Positions 45,707-55,250 of a stretch of 64,000 bases of DNA are shown here, in pieces. Numbering within the stretch: the stretch's first letter is position 1; every line of letters starts with the position of its first letter. Made by a program: the position numbers and the translations under genes. Source of the DNA: Paenibacillus agilis (lineage in GTDB: Bacteria > Bacillota > Bacilli > Paenibacillales > Paenibacillaceae); NCBI RefSeq assembly GCF_007786455.1, contig NZ_VNJK01000005.1, positions 169,550 to 233,549 on the forward strand, read 5' to 3'. Below the pieces are notes generated by a model. The model worked only from the letters and a program-made list of their open reading frames with translations, did no database searches and had not been told where the DNA came from.

Positions 45707-46376
45707 GACGTTCCCTCCAAGCCTTCATAATGGATGTAAATAGACGAATGCCATCTTCATGGCGAAGTAAGCTGTTCACCGCTCGTTCTGGGTGCGGCAT
45801 CATGCCAAGCACATTGCCCTGCTCATTGATGACGCCTGCTATATCTGCAACCGATCCATTCGGATTATCGGTATACGTAAACACAATTTGATTGCGTGCT
45901 TTCAATTGTTCCAGCACAGCATCATCACAGTAGTAATTGCCCTCACCATGCGCAATCGGAATGTCAATGACTTCGCCAGTTGCATAGCCTGACGTGAATG
46001 CAGTATCAGCATTGGCTACATGTAATTGCGACGAATGACAACGGAATTTCAAGCCTGTATTGCGGCGCAACGCCCCAGGCAGCAATCCCGCTTCGGTAAG
46101 GATTTGGAATCCATTGCAAATGCCTAATACGTACACGCCTTCTGCCGCAGCTTTAGCAACTGCCTGCATAACAGGAGCAAAGCGAGCGATTGCCCCACTG
46201 CGCAAGTAATCTCCGTAAGAAAATCCGCCTGGAATCATAATGAGATCATAGCCTTCCAATGTATCTGTCGTATGCCATACGCGATCGACAACGGCTCCCT
46301 CAATAGTCTGTTCTGCTGCATGCACGCAGTCCCAATCACAGTTCGAGCCTGGAAATACAAGTACCGCTACCTTCAT
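45690..46376 (-). CDS. purQ: Phosphoribosylformylglycinamidine synthase glutaminase subunit PurQ
   Basis: The 228-residue class I glutamine amidotransferase supplies ammonia to PurL. It begins [20 protein letters not shown], has the nucleophile elbow [17 protein letters not shown], the [10 protein letters not shown] segment of this family and the catalytic His-Glu pair in [15 protein letters not shown] lies 8 bases before the ATG, 3 bases after the purS stop. Confidence 0.97.
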   Translation of the reverse strand: MKVAVLVFPGSNCDWDCVHAAEQTIEGAVVDRVWHTTDTLEGYDLIMIPGGFSYGDYLRSGAIARFAPVMQAVAKAAAEGVYVLGICNGFQILTEAGLLPGALRRNTGLKFRCHSSQLHVANADTAFTSGYATGEVIDIPIAHGEGNYYCDDAVLEQLKARNQIVFTYTDNPNGSVADIAGVINEQGNVLGMMPHPERAVNSLLRHEDGIRLFTSIMKAWRERHAIVG

Positions 46377-46379
46377 CGC

Positions 46380-46625
46380 TCAATCCTCCAGCTCGTAACG
46401 ATAATCTTCAACCACCGGATTCGCGAGCAGCTGCTTGCACATTTGCTCCAATTCCGCTTCCGCTTGTGCACGGTCTGCCGTATCAAAAGAAAGTTCCATA
46501 TATTTGCCGATACGTACATCATCCACAGCTGCATAGCCCATCGTATGAAGTGCTTGCTGCACAGCAGCTCCTTGCGGATCAAGTACATTTGCTTTCGTAG
46601 TGACATACACCTTTGCTTTGAACAT
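46380..46625 (-). CDS. purS: Phosphoribosylformylglycinamidine synthase subunit PurS
   Basis: The 81-residue protein (MFKAKVYVTTKANVLDPQGA, ALHTMGYAAVDDVRIGKYME) is the small PurS subunit that bridges PurL and PurQ in Gram-positive bacteria. It is the first gene of the second pur transcript. Its leader of about 375 bases contains a guanine riboswitch and an intrinsic terminator. GGGGAGG lies about 11 bases before the ATG. Confidence 0.95.
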   Translation of the reverse strand: MFKAKVYVTTKANVLDPQGAAVQQALHTMGYAAVDDVRIGKYMELSFDTADRAQAEAELEQMCKQLLANPVVEDYRYELED

Positions 46626-46883
46626 CGGTAGGTATCCTCCCCAGAATGAGTGTAGAAATGGTTGATTGATTAGCGACTAATTGCCGCGTGGACGTGCTCT
46701 TGATGTAAGTCGTGATGAGAGGTTTGCTATAGAAATTAAAAATCAAACGAGACTATGAATCTTGCTTCAATCGTTTCCCCAGAACGATTGTGCATCTTTC
46801 TTGTTTAGACTTATGCAGATTGCTCGATAGCTCAACGTATAGCAAATAGATAGGTGGGATAAATGACTGACTGGGTAATAAAT

Positions 46884-46923
46884 AAAAAAGTCCGCAGATA
46901 GCTATGAAAGCTCAACCGCAGAC
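46884..46923 (-). terminator. Riboswitch-controlled terminator before purS
   Basis: On the minus strand GTCTGCGG and CTGCGGAC pair (two wobbles) with an inner AGCT / AGCT pair, followed by TTTTTTATTT. It lies 78 bases after the aptamer, the arrangement of an OFF switch: guanine binding should favour termination. Confidence 0.8.
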
Positions 46924-47000
46924 CAAGTGGACAAAAGAAAGAAAACGCGAGTACAAAATGGCCTGTAATCGCAATTGGCCATACCGTACTTAGACGCTTT

Positions 47001-47070
47001 CTCTCGTAGTCCAAAAATTTACGGTCTTTGGGTAGAAACTTTGGGCCATATCCCCGGAATTATACGAGAG
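47001..47070 (-). ncRNA. Guanine riboswitch (purine aptamer) upstream of purS
   Basis: Read on the minus strand, P1 pairs CTCTCGTATA with the 3' end GGACTACGAGAG. Between them are the P2 hairpin around GGGGATATGGCCC, the J2/3 GTTTCTACC segment and the P3 hairpin ending GACCGTAAAT, all hallmarks of purine aptamers. The specificity base after GGA is C (GGACTACG), predicting guanine or hypoxanthine rather than adenine. A terminator lies downstream at 46884-46923. Confidence 0.93.
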
Positions 47071-47103
47071 CTATCATCATACGTCATATTTAAGTTTGGC
47101 TAT

Positions 47104-47133
47104 AGTGTAACAAGTTTGAAACGCCCATGTCAA
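47104..47133 (-). promoter_or_regulatory. Sigma-A-type promoter of the purS-purD transcript
   Basis: On the minus strand TTGACA (47133-47128) and TACACT (47109-47104) are separated by 18 bases, ending about 33 bases upstream of the aptamer. Confidence 0.75.
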
Positions 47134-47139
47134 TCGCAA

Positions 47140-47184
47140 AACACGAACATTCCAATATAAAATAAAAATATAGTTCGCTTTTAA
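47140..47184. promoter_or_regulatory. Pair of inverted PurBoxes upstream of the purS promoter
   Basis: CGAACATT on the plus strand (47144-47151) and AAAAGCGAACTAT on the minus strand (around 47173-47177 for the GTTCG core) match the PurR box core WWWCCGAACWWT in inverted orientation. In B. subtilis two such boxes upstream of the -35 hexamer bind PurR, which is released by PRPP. Confidence 0.7.
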
Positions 47185-47285
47185 TGCATTAAAGCATAAA
47201 TGATAATTGTATTCCGCTCATGCAAAATAAATGCTAAAAAGCTCTAAAAAGCGTAAATCATTTAGACGCTTTTATACGATATAAC

Positions 47286-47377
47286 AAAAAAGCCTCCTGA
47301 ACAGCACCAACCATTCGGGAGCTTTATACGATAACAAAAAAAAGCTCCTGAACAGCGCAAGCCGTCCAGGAGCTTTT
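47286..47377 (-). terminator. Two tandem near-identical terminators downstream of the amylopullulanase gene
   Basis: On the minus strand the first hairpin pairs AAGCTCCTGGAC with GTTCAGGAGCTT, followed by TTTTTTG (47335-47377). The second pairs AAGCTCCCGAA with TTCAGGAGGCTT, followed by TTTTTTG (47286-47325). They share a TGTTCAGGAG core and a GTTAT-TCGTAT-like spacer, so one arose by duplication. They insulate the purS promoter from the amylopullulanase transcript. Confidence 0.85.
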
Positions 47378-47540
47378 CAGCTTCGATGCAGAATCATAAC
47401 TGTTGATTGCAAGGTATCATAGTTGTTGATTACCCAACCGAATACCAACGGCTCTCGGATATACTCTAACGCTGCGAATCAACGTGAGGTAGCCTACCTT
47501 GGCTTCCTCTAACGTGCGCCATTGACGTTATTTCCATGAA

Positions 47541-47675
47541 ATTATCCATCGTAGAAATGTAACGGTTGTAGGCGAGCTTATTTTAGTAAAAATGACGGGT
47601 TCGACCACTCTATCTGGTAAATAAGCGCTCTGACATCCGTTACATTTCAAAACACATCAATCTACGCTGGATAAT
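47541..47675. repeat. 135-bp composite palindrome (MITE-like or structured element)
   Basis: Three nested arms pair in order: ATTATCC with GGATAAT, CGTAGA with TCTACG, and AAATGTAACGG (47555-47565) with CCGTTACATTT (47637-47647). A further arm GAGCTTATTT pairs roughly with AAATAAGCGCTC in the centre. No open frame or T run is present. It looks like a small non-autonomous mobile element or a dispersed structured repeat. Confidence 0.7.
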
Positions 47676-47861
47676 CTCTGTGGCAACCGTTAGCGCCATT
47701 TCCCCCTTGTTTTACGGCAGGGCGTTTAGCTGCTTTATACATATGCACTTCTGCCACTTCACTTGTACTTTTACTTGTACTTTATTTCTACTTCACCACT
47801 TCAAATTCTACTTCTACTTCATTTTTATTTCATCATCTCATAGCGTCTACTACTCGCCATT

Positions 47862-47924
47862 ACTTCTTACTTCTTACTTCTTACTTCTTACTTCTTACTT
47901 CTTACTTCTTACTTCTTACTTCTT
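47862..47924. repeat. Heptanucleotide repeat (ACTTCTT)9 overlapping the end of the amylopullulanase gene
   Basis: Nine perfect copies of ACTTCTT (AAGAAGT on the coding strand) run from 47862 to 47924. The first copy on the coding strand supplies the last codons and the TAA stop of the amylopullulanase gene (Lys-Lys-stop). A degenerate pyrimidine-rich version continues to about 47745 on the downstream side. Confidence 0.95.
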
Positions 47925-50900
47925 AGCAAGGATAATCGTACCGCCGTCATCCTTACCAGGAATATTTACAGTGACTGTTCTATTTTTCTCTACCTTGTAC
48001 TGCTTATTGTTGTACACGTCTTTCACTTTTGTACCAGGCTTATAAGGAACCTTAATCTTAACTTGCTTCTTCGCTTGTGCGCTCGGGTTCAAGCCAACGA
48101 CAACAGATTCCCCTTGATAGCTCTTCGCAAATACCATGAACCCTTCTGCGTCACTTCCCGCCAGCTTCGTTCTATCTCCTTTAGAAAATACTTTGGAGTA
48201 GTCTGCACGAATGTTCAGCAGCTTGCTGTAATGGTTGTGCAGCTTTTTCTCTTTTTTCAGCTGATCCCAAGGCATAGCACCACGGTTCTCACTCAGCTCA
48301 CCCTTAGACATATCGCGAGCATTTGCGCCAGAACGTCCAAGCTCTTCCCCGTAATAAATAACAGGCTGGCCTTTGGCTGTAATTTGCAGAGCTGCAGCGA
48401 CCATTAACTTGCCCTTGTCCCCGTTCACATAATGAGTTAGGAATCCGTCCTCATCATGGCTGCTCAAAAATTGTCCCATCGTAGCCGTTTCATCCATGCG
48501 AGCTTCCCGCTCCTGCATTGCTTTCTCAACGGCATCCAGCTGTCCATTCACGAAGTCCTTCGCTTTGCCCTTGAAGTCAAAGTCCAACAAAGAATCCATC
48601 TGTCCTGTTTTCAAATAAGAACCTGTGTTATCAACCGATGCGCCAAAATATTCACCGATCAACTTGAACTCAGGGTCAATCTTAGTAAGCTCATTACGGA
48701 ACGCCTTCCATGTCGTATCGTCCACATGTTTGACCGTATCAACACGGAAGTAATCGATCGTATCGCCGCGTTTGGTACGAGTGCGCTCGATCCAGTCTGT
48801 TTGCCAAGCAATAATTTGCTCCCTAACTTTAGGGTCTTCTGTCTTGAAATCTGGCAAGCCTGCCAATTCACCTCGAACAGGATCACCGCTTACAGCGTCT
48901 GTACGAAGCATTCCATCGAAACGCTTCTTGTCTTGCTCTGTAACACCCGGCTGCGTGTCGCCCGGCTTCAAGCCGTAGCCCGTATGATTCAACACGACAT
49001 CGACCATAATTTTGATGCCACGATCATGTGCCTTGTTGATCAGTTCCTTAAACGTTTCCACATCGCCTAGATGCTCATCCATCTTCGTGAAGTCTTTCGC
49101 CCAGTAGCCATGATATCCATACTGCTTACCATTAAAGCTCGTTCCTTGGTTGAAATCGATATTATCAACAATTGGTGTAATCCACAGTGTATTCACACCT
49201 AGATCCTCCAAGTAGTCCAGCTTATTGATCAACCCACGGAAGTCACCGCCTTGGTAAGCTTCAAGATGGTTCTTGTCATAACCTTCCGCGGCTGTGCCAT
49301 TGTTCTTCTTATCGCCGTCAGAGAAGCGGTCTGTCAGCACAAAGTAAATGCGTGCTTCATCCCAATCAAAGTCCAGCTTGCCGTTTGCTTTCGGCTTCGA
49401 TTTCACCGTTACACTAGCTGCTGACGTATGTTTATTTCCATACTCATCAATAAGCGTGATCGGAATCGATTTCTTACCAGGCTTCACATGCTCAGCTACC
49501 GTAATGGACTGCTCCATTAGCTCCAAATCAATCTTCGTATGAGCAAGACCGCCCAATTCAGACAAGTCTGCTGCAATCTCTCTTACAGCAAATTTGTCAC
49601 CGGATTGATAAGCAACTTGCAGCAAACGCTGCTGACCAGCATAAATGGAATCCCCTTTAACCTTACTCGTAATTTGGATTGTCGGTTTCTTATATTCCAC
49701 TACAGACTGACCATTGTCCGTGTTATAAGGATCTGTAACTTCCGCTGTCTTACCGTCCTTCGTCACATGGAACGTGTACACATACTTGCCGCTAGCCGCG
49801 TCTTTAAGCGTATACGTATAGCGTTCGTTTTCAGCATCATAGCTCATCGGATGCAGCGTGCCGTTAATATTTATTTTCACATCAGAGATACGGTTCTGTT
49901 CTCCGCTCTGGAACGTTTCTTGATCCCGATAGTAGAACTTAATGCTTCCATTCTCCAGCACAGGCCCTGCAACCGAAGGAATCGTGCGCATTTCCGTTTT
50001 ACCGCTGTATACGTACACTTTCGTGAGCGCATCATTCACATTCGTAACGACAAAGCGATCGGAATCTGTATCTTTTTGCTCCCAGTTACCTTTTTTAATA
50101 ATGAATCCGATTTTTTCGGTATCCGGTCCAATCTCAATCATCGCTGTAGCCATGCCATTATCGAACTTCTTGAACAGGTGCTCGTCATCCTTCACCCCTG
50201 TTTGCCATACCCATAAGCTCCAGTCCTTATAGTTCTTGTCTGGCCGCACATAGTTCAGCTCAATGTAACGCTTCAGCAGCGGCTTCACTGTAACTTTCAT
50301 ATCTGCCGATATACTGCCAATCGTTGCTGTAATCGTTGTCGTTCCTTCTTTAAGGCCAGTCACCTTGCCCATACGGTCCACTTGTGCAACAGCCGGGTCG
50401 GATGAAGTCCATTTTATAACCGCATTCGGTATTAACTGATCGAATTGATCCTTCACTTCAGCTGTAAATGGAACCGTGTTGTTCAGCCATACCGTAGACT
50501 TCCCTTTCAAATCCATTTTCGTCGGTACTAGCTTCGCAACGTTCACATTAACTTGAGCTTGCAAGGAACCGAAGGAAGCTGTCAGTACTGCCTTGCCTTC
50601 CTTTAAAGCCATTACTTTCCCTTTGCTATCAACCGTTACAATGGAATCGTCAGATGATTTCCATGTCGGTTTTGCCGTACGAATCAAATTGCCTTTCTGA
50701 TCGATCACTTTCGCAGTAACCTGTTTAGAAGCAGTCGGTTCCAACGCAAGATCCTTTTCATTTATTACGATCTTAGTCGGCGTCGCTGTGTATGTGTTTG
50801 CTTCATCGTACAGAACCATCATCGATGTTCCTGCTACATCGACTTTGCCGCCTTCAACGGTACGAATTGTCTTCACACCAGCTGCCGTATGATCAACAAC

Positions 50901-53900
50901 AACATTCCATTTTCCGCTCGTCGGCAACGCTACATTACTCGTATCTGCATTCCCGTTGTAAATAACGACGATATTGCGCCACTCATCACCGTTCGCATGC
51001 TCTTTGAGTTTAAATGCAACAACATTGCTGTCTTGGCGGTACACTTCCAAGCTCGAAGCGACCGCTTCCTTCGATGTCATACGGAACGCAGGATGCGATC
51101 GGCGCAGTTCGATAAGTCCCTGTGTATAATCAAACACAGGCTTATACTCTTTCTTCTGCTGCCACAGCATCTGGTTAATCGTATCCGGACTCTGATAGCT
51201 GTTGTGGTCGCCAAACTTGCTGCGCAGCATTTCATCTCCAGCATGGATAAATGGAATACCTTGTGACGTCAAGACAATCCCGTTTGCAAGCAGTGAACTT
51301 TTCACCGTTGGATTATCAAGAATATTTGCTTCCGTCAGCGTTGCGAATGGATCGCGTTGAATATCTTTATCCTTGCCTTGAGCTTTCAGCATTTTATCCC
51401 ACATGTTCAAGTTATCATGGGCGGTTACATAGTTAATTGTCTCTGTCGGAGCAGCTGTAAAGTCATTCGTCGAGCCGATTACACCGTTTACAATTCCTGC
51501 TTCACGGGAGCCTTCTCCTGTAGCAAACCCTTTCGAACCATCATCACTTCCGCCTTTAATCGCGCCACGGAAGTTGTCATTGAACACAGCAAAACCTTCA
51601 CCACGCTGCGTGCCTTTTTCAATCTGTTGGTCGGCTGGTAATGGTGTGCTCCCACCTGCCCACGGTTCCCCATACACGATAATACTAGGATCAATTGCTT
51701 TTAAATCGTTCACAATACCGCGAGTTGTGTTCAAATCAATCAGCTTCATCAAGTCAAAGCGGAAGCCGTCCACTTTATACTCTTCTGCCCAGAATTTCAC
51801 GGAATCACGTACATATTTGCTAACCATCGGTCGATCTGTAGCTACTTCATTGCCGACCCCAGAACCGTTGGAAAGCTCGCCTTTATTGTTTGTACGGTAG
51901 TAATAGCCTGGCACCAATTTATCAAACACGGATAAGTCCAATTCTTGTCCTGTTACAAATGTGTGATTGTACACCACATCCAGCACGAGTCGCAAATCAT
52001 TTTGGTGCATCGCCTGCACCATTTGCTTGAACTCACGAATCCGCTTCGCAGGGTCCTCTTGTGCAGAATCCGTTGCATAAGAACCTTCCGGTACATTGTA
52101 ATTTACCGGATCATAGCCCCAGTTGAACTTGCGATCTTTTGCATTCGGATCGTCTACCTGTTTCTCATTAACTGAGCCGAAATCGTATGTTGGCAGCAAA
52201 TGTACATGCGTAATACCGAGTTCTTTCAAATGATCGATGCCCGTCTTAACAGTTGCATCTCCCTTAAGCTTCGTTCCTTCTTCCGTAAACGCAGTGAATT
52301 TACCGCGATTTTTCTCGGAAACTCCAGAATTTGAATCAATGGAGAAATCACGCGTATGCAGCTCATAAATAATCGCATCGGTTGATTCCAGCATTTCTGG
52401 CTTGCTGTCATTTTCCCAGCCTACTGGATTTGTAGCTGCCAAGTCGACAACCGCAGACTTTGCACTATTTACCGCTGAAGCACGCGCATACGGATCGATC
52501 GCATACAGTACTTTTCCATCTGGGAATGTTACTTTGTACATGTAGTACTTGTTGTTCCAATCACCTTCAGCAGCTCCAGACCATACGCCTGTACTTGCAT
52601 CACGCTGCATCGGAATCTCTCTCGTAGGCGTCTCCTTCGGCATATCCGCCGTGTCATAGAGAGACAGTGTCAAGTTAGCAGCAGTAGGTGCCCATACTTT
52701 GAACGTACTGCCTGTTTTCGTATACGTAACCCCTAAATCATCACCTGAATATACATACGTATCCAATATGCCGCGCATCGTAACTGGCTGATCAGCATAA
52801 ATGCCTTGCGGTGCGCCCTCATAGCGTACGATGTAAGGTTGAGATACATCCGTAATAGGATCGTTTAATTGAATGATGATCGATTGATCATCGCTGCCTT
52901 TCATGGACGTACCTTTGAGCTTCGTGCCTCCGTTGTAGAGAGCAAACGCCCCATAGTCGATCCCAGGAACGATATCTTTCAGCGCTACAGACACAACGTT
53001 GTTCTGATCAGCGATAGCTGCAGCTAACGCCGGCTGCTCCTTCGTCGTGAAGGAGAATGAGTAGGCTTCATTTCGCGTCTTGGTATCCATACCTTCCAGC
53101 ATATGAGCGGACATCTTTACTTGATAGGGCGTCTTGTAGGCCAACGGCTTAACTGGCTTAATAACCAACTGCTGCCCGTCACTTTTCACGTCTGCCGCAA
53201 CTTCATTGCCCTTTTCATCCGTAAGGGTAACACCGGAGCTATTCACAACTGTAAGAGCTTCGCTGTACGTTAGCGTAATCGGCTGCTCGACTTCGATTTT
53301 CTTTGCAAAGTCTGCAGGCACTGTGCTGATCAATTCCAATTTGTCATTCATCTGATTGATCGCGTAAGCGTTACCATAAACACGCTGAACATTTTGTGTG
53401 CCAGCTTGATTCAAACCAGCAGCAAGTTCATTACCTGCCGCATTCGGGATAACTTGAAAGGCTCCGTGTTCGGCCGACTTATTGCCGCTCAATACAACAT
53501 GCGGACGAACTTGATCCCCATTTTTAAGTTGCAAATGATGTAGGGGAATCGCTGCCTCAAAGCCCGCTTTGCCGTCAGCTGCAAATTGAGAGCCTTTCGT
53601 ATCTGTCCACGTTGCTAAGATCGGATCGGACATTCGCTTCGCATCATACAAAGCTGCTCCCTCAATACCCTGATCTTGCTTCAAACGCATCGTAAGATGA
53701 TACTGCGGTTTCTTATCTGCACCGCTGAAGTTAAATTGAGCATTCCATGGATTGCCCTCCACAGCAGAATCTGCTTCATTTACATTCAACGCGATATTAA
53801 TAAATTGACCTTGATCGCCCCAGTTGGGCAGCTCTGCATCCACCCATACATACAGTTGGTTGCCGTCATTCGTCAACTTGATGCTGCCGAGCTTGCCGGG

Positions 53901-54701
53901 GATGCCATGCGCCGTATTTGTTACCGATATCCCTAAATCGGGTACTTGATCCCATAGGCTATCTTTCGAGCCGTCAATCTTCGGCTTATGCTTGATTACA
54001 TATGCTTCGCTATAATCGGTCATCTGGTTTGGATTGGCCTTCATATTCCAATCGTTTGCCACTGTATTTTTAGCTGTCTCAGGCACAGCATCAAATACCC
54101 CGTGCTCATCCGCACGATCACCGCTCAATATAGCAATTGCTTTTACTTTATCCCCATTTTGCAAGCCTAGCTGCTTCAAAGGAATAGAACCTGTGAAACG
54201 ACTACGATCTGGTGCAACCTCAAACGAAGCACCTTTCAAGTCGGATGAGGACAACAACGGGCTTGCAGAGCCGCTGCGATAGAGGGATGCTTTGCCTCCA
54301 GCCTTTGCTTCCATCGCGATATGGTAGCTTGGCTTAGCTGTCGTTCCCTCATAGTTATATCGATGATTGGAAGGATTCGTAGATACTTTCGAATCAATAT
54401 CATTCACATTCAATGCAATATTAATATGCTGCCATTCTTCTGCATTGGCAGCTTCCAACTGGAAGTGAAGATGGTCGCCGTCATTTGTCAGCTTCAACTG
54501 CCCAAGCTGGTAACCTTGCCAGCCTGACTCGGGTGATTGACCAAGCGGTTTAACCATACTCCAATTGATGTTAGGCTTCGTTGATGTTTGTTGAGTAGTT
54601 GCTTGAGCATGAGTATTTGTAACGAATACACCTGAAAGTGTACTCCACAGCATCATGCAGACAAGCAGTCGAGAAATGTTAGCTTTCCATGTCCTCGTCA
54701 T
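47916..54701 (-). CDS. Secreted bifunctional amylopullulanase (pullulanase plus alpha-amylase, GH13)
   Basis: The 2261-residue product has a signal peptide (1-33, ending THAQA). Next come two related DOMON/CBM9-like domains (about 45-215 and 235-430), a Big_5-type domain (about 455-553), an N-terminal pullulanase module, CBM48 (about 648-735) and a GH13 pullulanase domain (about 775-1210). The latter has the type I motif FNWGYDP at 859, DVVYNHT, nucleophile Asp983 (GFRFDLMKLID), Glu1012 (VYGEPWAGG) and HDN at 1095. Two BIG_2 domains (about 1310-1390 and 1393-1474), a CBM41 (about 1478-1577) and two beta domains follow. The second GH13 is an alpha-amylase (about 1783-2160; DVVLNH at 1901, Asp1988, Glu2017, HD at 2082). 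The gene degrades starch and pullulan outside the cell. It splits the pur cluster. Confidence 0.93.
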   Translation of the reverse strand: MTRTWKANISRLLVCMMLWSTLSGVFVTNTHAQATTQQTSTKPNINWSMVKPLGQSPESGWQGYQLGQLKLTNDGDHLHFQLEAANAEEWQHINIALNVNDIDSKVSTNPSNHRYNYEGTTAKPSYHIAMEAKAGGKASLYRSGSASPLLSSSDLKGASFEVAPDRSRFTGSIPLKQLGLQNGDKVKAIAILSGDRADEHGVFDAVPETAKNTVANDWNMKANPNQMTDYSEAYVIKHKPKIDGSKDSLWDQVPDLGISVTNTAHGIPGKLGSIKLTNDGNQLYVWVDAELPNWGDQGQFINIALNVNEADSAVEGNPWNAQFNFSGADKKPQYHLTMRLKQDQGIEGAALYDAKRMSDPILATWTDTKGSQFAADGKAGFEAAIPLHHLQLKNGDQVRPHVVLSGNKSAEHGAFQVIPNAAGNELAAGLNQAGTQNVQRVYGNAYAINQMNDKLELISTVPADFAKKIEVEQPITLTYSEALTVVNSSGVTLTDEKGNEVAADVKSDGQQLVIKPVKPLAYKTPYQVKMSAHMLEGMDTKTRNEAYSFSFTTKEQPALAAAIADQNNVVSVALKDIVPGIDYGAFALYNGGTKLKGTSMKGSDDQSIIIQLNDPITDVSQPYIVRYEGAPQGIYADQPVTMRGILDTYVYSGDDLGVTYTKTGSTFKVWAPTAANLTLSLYDTADMPKETPTREIPMQRDASTGVWSGAAEGDWNNKYYMYKVTFPDGKVLYAIDPYARASAVNSAKSAVVDLAATNPVGWENDSKPEMLESTDAIIYELHTRDFSIDSNSGVSEKNRGKFTAFTEEGTKLKGDATVKTGIDHLKELGITHVHLLPTYDFGSVNEKQVDDPNAKDRKFNWGYDPVNYNVPEGSYATDSAQEDPAKRIREFKQMVQAMHQNDLRLVLDVVYNHTFVTGQELDLSVFDKLVPGYYYRTNNKGELSNGSGVGNEVATDRPMVSKYVRDSVKFWAEEYKVDGFRFDLMKLIDLNTTRGIVNDLKAIDPSIIVYGEPWAGGSTPLPADQQIEKGTQRGEGFAVFNDNFRGAIKGGSDDGSKGFATGEGSREAGIVNGVIGSTNDFTAAPTETINYVTAHDNLNMWDKMLKAQGKDKDIQRDPFATLTEANILDNPTVKSSLLANGIVLTSQGIPFIHAGDEMLRSKFGDHNSYQSPDTINQMLWQQKKEYKPVFDYTQGLIELRRSHPAFRMTSKEAVASSLEVYRQDSNVVAFKLKEHANGDEWRNIVVIYNGNADTSNVALPTSGKWNVVVDHTAAGVKTIRTVEGGKVDVAGTSMMVLYDEANTYTATPTKIVINEKDLALEPTASKQVTAKVIDQKGNLIRTAKPTWKSSDDSIVTVDSKGKVMALKEGKAVLTASFGSLQAQVNVNVAKLVPTKMDLKGKSTVWLNNTVPFTAEVKDQFDQLIPNAVIKWTSSDPAVAQVDRMGKVTGLKEGTTTITATIGSISADMKVTVKPLLKRYIELNYVRPDKNYKDWSLWVWQTGVKDDEHLFKKFDNGMATAMIEIGPDTEKIGFIIKKGNWEQKDTDSDRFVVTNVNDALTKVYVYSGKTEMRTIPSVAGPVLENGSIKFYYRDQETFQSGEQNRISDVKININGTLHPMSYDAENERYTYTLKDAASGKYVYTFHVTKDGKTAEVTDPYNTDNGQSVVEYKKPTIQITSKVKGDSIYAGQQRLLQVAYQSGDKFAVREIAADLSELGGLAHTKIDLELMEQSITVAEHVKPGKKSIPITLIDEYGNKHTSAASVTVKSKPKANGKLDFDWDEARIYFVLTDRFSDGDKKNNGTAAEGYDKNHLEAYQGGDFRGLINKLDYLEDLGVNTLWITPIVDNIDFNQGTSFNGKQYGYHGYWAKDFTKMDEHLGDVETFKELINKAHDRGIKIMVDVVLNHTGYGLKPGDTQPGVTEQDKKRFDGMLRTDAVSGDPVRGELAGLPDFKTEDPKVREQIIAWQTDWIERTRTKRGDTIDYFRVDTVKHVDDTTWKAFRNELTKIDPEFKLIGEYFGASVDNTGSYLKTGQMDSLLDFDFKGKAKDFVNGQLDAVEKAMQEREARMDETATMGQFLSSHDEDGFLTHYVNGDKGKLMVAAALQITAKGQPVIYYGEELGRSGANARDMSKGELSENRGAMPWDQLKKEKKLHNHYSKLLNIRADYSKVFSKGDRTKLAGSDAEGFMVFAKSYQGESVVVGLNPSAQAKKQVKIKVPYKPGTKVKDVYNNKQYKVEKNRTVTVNIPGKDDGGTIILAKK

Positions 54702-54726
54702 GCCACGACCCTCTTCCCTTTAATTT

Positions 54727-54740
54727 TGCAAACGTTTGCA
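54727..54740. promoter_or_regulatory. LacI-family operator upstream of the amylopullulanase gene
   Basis: TGCAAACGTTTGCA is a perfect 14-bp palindrome 26 bases before the start codon, with the central CG typical of MalR/CcpA-class operators. It fits maltose-responsive or catabolite control. Confidence 0.7.
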
Positions 54741-54958
54741 TGAATGAGCGTGATTGATTGCTACGAATCATAATCCACGATCCAGCCCGTTGTGTAAGCA
54801 GTACAAAAATACGATAAGCACATGAATCCTGACCTTATACTTTCTGTCCACAAAAATAAAGTACATGATCATATATGCATAGTAATGCATTACTAGTACC
54901 CCATCATAGGTGCATGATCATGCTAGTTCACATCATCCTATTCTGACTATCCTCTTTA

Positions 54959-54972
54959 TGAAAACGATTGCA
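54959..54972. promoter_or_regulatory. cre-like site upstream of the amylopullulanase gene
   Basis: TGAAAACGATTGCA matches the CcpA cre consensus TGWAANCGNTNWCA at all but one fixed position. It lies about 260 bp upstream of the start. Apart from these two sites the 549-base region 54702-55250 shows an AT-rich promoter-like stretch and no gene. Confidence 0.5.
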
Positions 54973-55250
54973 TAACTAGCATAACGATACCATTATTTTC
55001 TGTCAATCCTCTATTTTGATCATAAACACAAAAAACAGACCTCCTCTCTATCAGATAAATAAGTCCATTTACCTAACTATTCCGCTGTTATTCGATATCG
55101 TCTTCACCAACGAAATAACGAATAGCCATAGCCAAAAATGAACTTGTTCACCTATACGATTCTAAGAAAGGAGATCTGTAATTACAGGTTATAGTTAATA
55201 AACATAAATTATAATTTGCTACAAATAGATTGCCTAAAAGGATGTTTACG

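Noticed and set aside
48456..50216. Several 200-codon plus-strand frames opposite the amylopullulanase gene
   Set aside because: Shadow frames in a long coding region; no ribosome sites, no recognisable domains.
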